A stretch of 64,000 bases of DNA from Pseudomonas gozinkensis (GTDB lineage Bacteria > Pseudomonadota > Gammaproteobacteria > Pseudomonadales > Pseudomonadaceae). The stretch spans positions 3,126,501-3,190,500 of the forward strand of contig NZ_CP062253.1 in NCBI RefSeq assembly GCF_014863585.1. The letters run 5' to 3'. Positions 59,353-64,000 of this stretch are shown piece after piece (positions within the stretch are counted from its first letter, which is position 1; every line of letters begins with the position of its first letter). A program made the translations under genes and the position numbers. The notes below the pieces were generated by a model. It did not search any database. It saw nothing but the letters and a program-made list of their open reading frames with translations, and had not been told where the DNA came from.

Positions 59353-60111
59353 TCAGACGAAGACGATTTCGTAGGGCAGTCGCATGCGTTCCAGAATCGA
59401 CTTGGGCAGCAGCGGCGCGATACCGATCGCCGGTTCGCCGTTGAGCTGACTGGCGTAGGCATGGGTCGCGTGGCTCTTGCGCGCGACGGTCCAGGTGTCG
59501 AGGCGCAGCTTGCGCGCGCGATGCCACGGGATCTGCGCCTGGTCCCGTTCTGGCCAGTGCCAGGCCCAGACCGGCACATCGTGGTAGGTCGCGCCGACCT
59601 GTTGTGCCGCTTTGGCGCTGGCCCGGCCGACCACTTCATGATCGGCAGTGCCGTCTTCACGCCACGTGCTGAACACTACATCACCGGGGCGCAGGTAGCG
59701 GACGATGAAATCGGTCAGTTGGGTTTCCTGGTCGAGCAGGGCGTTGTCGGTGAAACCGCCGCGCACCCATTTCAGGCTGTGCATCGGCAAGCCCAGGCGG
59801 CGCAGGGCTTCGACACTTTCCTGGGGGCGGAACACGCTCAGGCGTTTTTCCGACCACTGGCGCGAGCCCGGATGACTGGCGCTGCCATCGGTGATCGACA
59901 GTAATTGCAAGGGATGTCCGAGGCTGGAAAGCAGTTGCAGCAGGCCGCCGCAGGTCACCACTTCATCGCCGGGGTGCGGGGCGATGACCACGGCGCGGGC
60001 GCCGGGCGGGACCAAAGTGTGGGTGTTGATGACGGGAATGTTGTCGAGCTGCGGGGCGCTGTTCCAGATCTGCGCCGGCAGGCCGCTCTCGCTGAGGGAT
60101 AACGGTTTCAT
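59353..60111 (-). CDS. PIG-L family protein, catalytic base replaced
   Basis: A 252-residue protein of the PIG-L/LmbE deacetylase family, which removes acetyl groups from N-acetylglucosamine-like sugars using zinc. The motif AHPDDE is HPGDE here (46-50): zinc ligands His 46 and Asp 49 remain, but the aspartate that serves as general base in MshB is glycine 48. TDGSASHPGS and FSTWREDGTADHEVVGRAS (third ligand) are intact. It is close to the other PIG-L protein at 61547 over its whole length, with which it probably arose by duplication. It has AAGGA upstream of the ATG and is 183 bases beyond the GT2 gene. Confidence 0.85.
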   Translation of the reverse strand: MKPLSLSESGLPAQIWNSAPQLDNIPVINTHTLVPPGARAVVIAPHPGDEVVTCGGLLQLLSSLGHPLQLLSITDGSASHPGSRQWSEKRLSVFRPQESVEALRRLGLPMHSLKWVRGGFTDNALLDQETQLTDFIVRYLRPGDVVFSTWREDGTADHEVVGRASAKAAQQVGATYHDVPVWAWHWPERDQAQIPWHRARKLRLDTWTVARKSHATHAYASQLNGEPAIGIAPLLPKSILERMRLPYEIVFV

Positions 60112-60294
60112 GAGTGATACGTCCTTGTTGTGTCTCGCCCTCAGTCGTACAAACGCTGGTCATTCCAGACGTGTTCGACCCGTGAAGGCTGGTGGATAGC
60201 CCTGCAGCGCTCCGAACCCTGGATTGCTGCGCAGCAGAGTATTGCTCAAGACGGGCGGTTCGTCGCGTCACAGATCAACCTGATCCGCTTTTTT

Positions 60295-60954
60295 TTATTC
60301 AGTCTGTGCCAACTGTCGCAGATAGTCGCCAAAACCACCGCGTGCGCGACTGTCCAGACGGGCGCTGGTGACGACTTGCGGACGATGGCTCCAGGCGATG
60401 CTGGCCCCCGAACGCTCCAGCTGACGCACCAGCTGCACATCCTCGTCGCACGCCAGGGGTTCGAAGCCACCGGCCCGCAGATAGGCCTGTGCGCTGACGC
60501 CCAGGTTGGCACCGTGGATGTGCCGGTGTCCTTCGCTCGCCTGGTAGTCTCGGTGATAACGAATCTGTGCGGCTTCATCGAACGACTCGTGCCAGTGTTC
60601 GACCGTGACGGTGCCGCATACGGCATCCGTGCCCAGCCCCAGTTGTTCCACCAGCCAGTCCTCGGCGACGCGGCTGTCGGCGTCCGAGCAGGATATCCAG
60701 CGTGCGCCGCGTTCGAGCAGTCGCTGCGCGCCCAACGCTCGGGCCTGCCCGACATTGCGGGCCTCGATGGTCATTGCCTGCACCGGGTATTGGCTGACGA
60801 TCTGCGCCGAGCGGTCGGTGCAGCTATCGAGAATCACCAGCACTTCCACCGGCTCGCCGGCCAGACTTGTATGTCGGGCGGCCCGAAGCGCGGCGTGCAG
60901 GCAGTCATGAAGCCATGCTTCTTCGTTGTGTGCGGGAATCAGGATGCCAATCAT
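60295..60954 (-). CDS. family 2 glycosyltransferase
   Basis: A 219-residue GT-A fold glycosyltransferase. The nucleotide-binding start is IGILIPAHNEEAWLHDCL, and the metal motif is CSDADSR near residue 95. Further on, HIHGANLGVSAQAYLRAGGF and CDEDVQL fit the acceptor side. It transfers an activated sugar; donor and acceptor are unknown. It has no membrane segments, so acts in the cytosol. Its ATG overlaps the methyltransferase stop by 4 bases. Confidence 0.88.
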   Translation of the reverse strand: MIGILIPAHNEEAWLHDCLHAALRAARHTSLAGEPVEVLVILDSCTDRSAQIVSQYPVQAMTIEARNVGQARALGAQRLLERGARWISCSDADSRVAEDWLVEQLGLGTDAVCGTVTVEHWHESFDEAAQIRYHRDYQASEGHRHIHGANLGVSAQAYLRAGGFEPLACDEDVQLVRQLERSGASIAWSHRPQVVTSARLDSRARGGFGDYLRQLAQTE

Positions 60955-61550
60955 CGCAACCCCTCCAACGCGGCCACCGAGCGCGGTTCGCGGCTCCAGA
61001 CTTCAAGCAGGAAGTCCGCCTCCTGATGCAGGACCAGTCGCGGCAGGTGCAACTGTTCGTGAATCAGGTCATGAACCTGTCGGGCGTTGAGCGGGCAACC
61101 TTCGATGGGCGGGCGCCAGTGACAGGCCAGCAGTTGGCCGTCCACCGTCAATGAATCGCTGATGCGACGGATCACCTCTGTCAGATCCTGTCGATCAAGG
61201 TAGTAGCCGATTTCGCTGAAGACGATCAGGTCGAATTTTTCTGCGGGCCAGTCGCCCGGCAGGCGACCCTGACGCACCTCGGCGTGGTCGAACAGGCTCA
61301 GCCGGGTCCGCGCCAGATTGGCTGCGGCGGCGCTCGTGTCGCAGCACAACAGCCGATCGCAGCGTTCGGCCAGCGCCGCACTCAGTTCACCGTTGGCGCA
61401 CCCCGGCTCGAAGATGGCCCGGTAGTGCGGGCGGGGCAGGGCCGCCAGGGTCACGAGGCGCTTGCGCTGCTCGTACCAGCGCTGGCGAAATCCCCAGGGG
61501 TCGTTATTGCCCGCGAACAGGCCTTCGAAGTAGCGATCCTCGACACTCAT
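60951..61550 (-). CDS. NodS-like SAM-dependent methyltransferase
   Basis: A 199-residue methyltransferase; the SAM loop is FEPGCANGELSAALAERC, motif II is LLCCDTSAAA, and FDLIVFSEIGYYLD follows. The N-terminal YFEGLFAGNNDPWGFRQRWYEQRKR and general length match the NodS family, whose founding member methylates the free amine of a deacetylated chitooligosaccharide. That fits a gene next to a PIG-L deacetylase. Overlaps both neighbours by 4 bases. Confidence 0.87.
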   Translation of the reverse strand: MSVEDRYFEGLFAGNNDPWGFRQRWYEQRKRLVTLAALPRPHYRAIFEPGCANGELSAALAERCDRLLCCDTSAAAANLARTRLSLFDHAEVRQGRLPGDWPAEKFDLIVFSEIGYYLDRQDLTEVIRRISDSLTVDGQLLACHWRPPIEGCPLNARQVHDLIHEQLHLPRLVLHQEADFLLEVWSREPRSVAALEGLR

Positions 61551-62305
61551 AGAAAGACCACCTCGAACGGTTGCAGCAGTCGATCAATGACATAGGGTTT
61601 GAGCACAGGAGCCAAGCCGGCTTCGGGATCGCCCTCCAACTGGCTGGCAAACGCATGCACCGCGTGACGCTTGCGCGCAACCTGTTCCGGGCTGAGCAGA
61701 ATCTTGCGTGCCCGTTCCCAGGGCACGATGGCGTCTTCCGGGGTTGCCCAGTGCCAGGTCCAGACCGGCAGCTCGTGGCAGATCGCGCCCACACGGCGCG
61801 CCGCTTCGACGCTGGCGCGGCCAACGGCTTCGTGGTCGCTGTGGCCGTCCTCGCGCCAGGTGGTGAAGATCACGTCGTCGGGTTGCAGGTAGCGGGTCAG
61901 GTATTGGCACAGCATCGATTCGCGCGCGGCGACCTGGGTGTCGGGGAAACCGCCGCGCAGCCACTGCAACTGGTGCATGGGCAGGCCGAGACGGCGCAGG
62001 GCTTCGGCGGATTCCTGCGGGCGCACCACGCTCAGACGCTCCACCGGCCAGCGATCCGAACCCGGATGACTGGCGCTGCCATCGGTGACCGAGATCAATT
62101 GCAGGGAACGTCCCGCCGCCGCGAGCCGTTGCAACAGTCCGCCGCAACCGAGCACTTCATCGTCCGGATGCGGCGCAATCACTACCGCCCGCGATCCCGG
62201 CGGGACCAGATCGAGAATGTCGATGCTATCCACCGCTGCCAAATGCCGGGAGCCCTGCCATTCATGCAGGGAAGTTCCCTCGCCGACGATCGGATTGCGC
62301 TTCAT
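61547..62305 (-). CDS. PIG-L family deacetylase
   Basis: A 252-residue zinc deacetylase of the PIG-L/LmbE family with the complete motif HPDDE (His 46, Asp 48, Asp 49) and the third zinc ligand region FTTWREDGHSDHEAVGRAS. It probably removes an acetyl group from an N-acetylated amino sugar. The start at 62305 overlaps the stop of the acyl-CoA dehydrogenase-like gene (ATGA). It forms one coupled series with NodS-like and GT2 genes. A non-canonical paralog lies at 59353. Confidence 0.9.
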   Translation of the reverse strand: MKRNPIVGEGTSLHEWQGSRHLAAVDSIDILDLVPPGSRAVVIAPHPDDEVLGCGGLLQRLAAAGRSLQLISVTDGSASHPGSDRWPVERLSVVRPQESAEALRRLGLPMHQLQWLRGGFPDTQVAARESMLCQYLTRYLQPDDVIFTTWREDGHSDHEAVGRASVEAARRVGAICHELPVWTWHWATPEDAIVPWERARKILLSPEQVARKRHAVHAFASQLEGDPEAGLAPVLKPYVIDRLLQPFEVVFL

Positions 62306-63300
62306 AGGGCCCAGCACTCGCGCGGCTGCTGCGCGATCCGTTGGCCCAGTGCCGCCAGATCACGTTCAGCGTGGCTTTGGCGCAGATACACCGGCAAGTC
62401 GGCTGCCAGGCGGGCGAAGTGCGGGTCCTTGCAGAACGGCCCGGCGCCGAGTGCCCGACCGGTCTCGCGAATAACCTGTTCGGCGGTATCCTCGACCACG
62501 GCGCGTACGCGGCGGGCCAGTAGCTCGGCATTGGCGTGGGGATCGCTGTCAATGTCCAGTGCACTGACACGCAGCACTTGAGCGGCCGCGTGCAAGGCGC
62601 TGTCGACGGCGCCGAGACTGGCCAGTGCGTGGGGCTCTTCGCGGCGCGCACAATGCTGACGCAAGCGTTCGCCTAGCTCCCTTGCGCCGCCATACCAGCA
62701 CGCGGCGATCCCGATCCCGCCATGCCAGAAACCCGGACGTTGCAGGTAGTCGCCCGGGTCGCCGATCGCCTGGGCCTCCACATCATCGAACAGCACTTCG
62801 ACGCTGCCGGAAGTGGCCATGCCGACCGCTTGCCAGCCTTGATCGGTCACGGCCACGCCCGGTTGATCGAGGGCCACGGCCACCAGTTGCTGATGATCGT
62901 CCTCATCCCACGCCGTGAGCAGGGCATGGCTGAGCACCGTCGCCCCGGAGCACCACGCCTTGCGTCCGTTCAACCGTACCAGTTGCCCCGAACGGCTGAC
63001 CCGAACCCGCGCTTGCGGTGGTTCGGCCGCCCACATGCCCCAGGTACTGCCCGGCGTCGGCGACCCGCCAAGTTGCTCGATAATCGCCAAAGCATCGGTA
63101 TGACCTTCGTAGAGCTTGCACAGCCCCAGATCATGCCCGCCGACCTCGGACAGCCGTTGCCAGCGCTCCAGCGTACGGCCGCTGCCGGGCAATGGCAGAT
63201 GGTCGAGGCCAGCCTCGACCATTTCCCGCAGACACCTGCCGAGCGCAGCCGTGTCGCGGTAATCCGGCGTGTGCCGTGAGAGATAGCCGGGCAAGTCCAT
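62302..63300 (-). CDS. acyl-CoA dehydrogenase-like protein
   Basis: A 332-residue flavoprotein-like member of the acyl-CoA dehydrogenase superfamily: LYEGHTDALAIIEQLG in the helical N-domain, LNGRKAWCSGATVLSHALLTAW in the beta domain, and a helical C-domain (ALHAAAQVLRVSALDIDSDP). It is shorter than usual (380 or more). Its arginine and glutamate active-site positions cannot be verified by eye, so the reaction is open; an oxidation or desaturation of an acyl group or amine is possible. The ATG at 63300 starts one base after the glgX stop. Confidence 0.82.
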   Translation of the reverse strand: MDLPGYLSRHTPDYRDTAALGRCLREMVEAGLDHLPLPGSGRTLERWQRLSEVGGHDLGLCKLYEGHTDALAIIEQLGGSPTPGSTWGMWAAEPPQARVRVSRSGQLVRLNGRKAWCSGATVLSHALLTAWDEDDHQQLVAVALDQPGVAVTDQGWQAVGMATSGSVEVLFDDVEAQAIGDPGDYLQRPGFWHGGIGIAACWYGGARELGERLRQHCARREEPHALASLGAVDSALHAAAQVLRVSALDIDSDPHANAELLARRVRAVVEDTAEQVIRETGRALGAGPFCKDPHFARLAADLPVYLRQSHAERDLAALGQRIAQQPRECWAL

Positions 63301-63301
63301 G

Positions 63302-64000
63302 TCAGTCCTCTTCTTCGCGTTGCAGTTCAAACAGCAGCAGCGAGCGCCCGGTGACCGAGTATTCGTGACCGAACGTGAACCGTTCCTGTCCGCGGATCGA
63401 AGGCTGGTTGGTGTCGATCATGCAGGTCCAGAAACTGCCTTCAGGCACTTCCGGCAGGGTGAAATTGACGATGTCGTGATGGGCGTTGACCACCAGCAGC
63501 AACGTGGCGTCGGCACCCTTGCGGCGGATCCCGGTTTCCTGGGCGCGACCGTCGAGCAGCATGCCCATGCAGCGGTTGTGCGCGTCATGCCAGTGTTCGG
63601 TGGTCATCTCGGTGGCGTCCGGCGCGAGCCAGGTCACGTCCTTGACCCCGATGTCCTCGTTGTATTCACCGACCAGAAAACGCCCGCGTCGCAGGATCGG
63701 GTAGGCCAGGCGCAATTTGATCAGGCGTTTGACGAATTTCAGCAGCGCCTTGCCGTCCTCGCTCAGGTCCCAGTTGACCCAGCCGATCTCGCTGTCCTGG
63801 CAATAAGCGTTGTTGTTGCCGTCCTGGGTGCGGGCGAATTCGTCACCGGCCACCAGCATCGGCGTGCCTTGGGACAGCAGCAGGGTGGCGAAGAAATTGC
63901 GCATCTGCCGGTGGCGCAGTGCGTTGATTTCCGGATCGTCGGTAGGGCCCTCGACACCATGGTTCCAGGACAGGTTGTTGTTGCTGCCATCCTGATTGTT
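63302..64000 (-). CDS. glgX: GlgX, glycogen debranching enzyme, N-terminal part outside window
   Basis: The last 232 residues of a GH13_11 debranching enzyme that cleaves alpha-1,6 branches of glycogen. Visible marks: DGSNNNLSWNHGVEGPTDDP, RNFFATLLLSQGTPMLVAGDE, and a C-terminal beta domain (LLVVNAHHDIVNFTLPEVPEG). The frame is open to the right edge. It belongs with glgE/treS/glgB in glucan turnover, and further glucan/trehalose genes are expected to the right. Its stop is one base before the acyl-CoA dehydrogenase-like start, so it probably leads that operon. Confidence 0.93.
   Translation of the reverse strand, partial: NNQDGSNNNLSWNHGVEGPTDDPEINALRHRQMRNFFATLLLSQGTPMLVAGDEFARTQDGNNNAYCQDSEIGWVNWDLSEDGKALLKFVKRLIKLRLAYPILRRGRFLVGEYNEDIGVKDVTWLAPDATEMTTEHWHDAHNRCMGMLLDGRAQETGIRRKGADATLLLVVNAHHDIVNFTLPEVPEGSFWTCMIDTNQPSIRGQERFTFGHEYSVTGRSLLLFELQREEED

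Noticed and set aside
59087..59527. Extension of the low-GC gene to 59527
   Set aside because: It would run through the palindrome, a REP-like remnant and into the PIG-L gene; AGGAG before 59086 gives a clear start.

Overview
The window looks like chromosome of a fluorescent Pseudomonas (P. fluorescens group). The sequence is GC-rich. It carries many REP doublets (REPINs) of the type TGTGGGAGC-GAGCTTGCTC, and the recognisable genes (muxABC-opmB, an orphan ccoN with ccoQ, an mpaR-like regulator, glgE-treS-glgB) are typical of the genus. I found no rRNA, tRNA, prophage, insertion sequence or CRISPR array. Assignments rest on recognition of protein families and motifs by eye; no search was run.

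Layout. 0-4 kb: a partial GNAT acetyltransferase, then a minus-strand set of accessory genes: an Ig-like beta protein, a DUF2599 lipoprotein and a halovibrin (HvnA)-like lipoprotein. 4-8.2 kb: orphan cbb3 oxidase subunits CcoN/CcoQ, divergent from a siroheme nitrite/sulfite reductase and a DUF934 protein. This resembles the cyanide-responsive PA4129-PA4134 cluster of P. aeruginosa. Its other two members (mpaR-like regulator, ccoG) lie 36 kb away at 43.8-46.8 kb. 8.3-18 kb: a membrane protein, an octaheme cytochrome c with TPRs, a DUF3313 lipoprotein, a DUF3829-like protein, a J-domain protein with RPD instead of HPD, and a transporter-like/spermidine-synthase-like fusion.

18-29.7 kb is one long minus-strand block: DUF1254 protein, SphA-family porin-like protein, MoxR ATPase, DUF58, DUF4381, two VWA proteins, a BatD-like protein, a HAD phosphatase and a C-type sulfatase. 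From MoxR to the phosphatase the genes overlap or nearly touch. Two of these genes each contain an in-frame REPIN inside the reading frame. 30-31 kb: YciI protein and thiol peroxidase Tpx. 31.3-40.4 kb: the MuxABC-OpmB RND efflux system, with a REPIN between muxB and muxC. 40.7-43.7 kb: an MHYT-GGDEF-EAL protein and a short-chain dehydrogenase.

47-64 kb: a DUF3203 protein, an MgtC-like protein, and the GlgE pathway of alpha-glucan synthesis. TreS-maltokinase turns trehalose into maltose and then maltose 1-phosphate, GlgE polymerises this, and GlgB branches the product. A possible AlgU-type promoter precedes glgE. Further right are an autotransporter-type beta-barrel with a strikingly structured leader, an endonuclease/phosphatase-family protein and a low-GC orphan gene. 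Last comes a translationally coupled operon running out of glgX: acyl-CoA dehydrogenase-like, PIG-L deacetylase, NodS-like methyltransferase and GT2 glycosyltransferase, with a second, probably inactive PIG-L paralog beyond it.

The best candidates for something undescribed are: (1) the leader of the autotransporter gene, with a closing helix, competing hairpins and a perfect 8-bp anti-Shine-Dalgarno pairing; (2) the glgX-linked modification operon; (3) the MoxR/VWA-sulfatase block with its coding REPINs; (4) a near-identical palindrome upstream of two unrelated, lower-GC accessory genes 56 kb apart.
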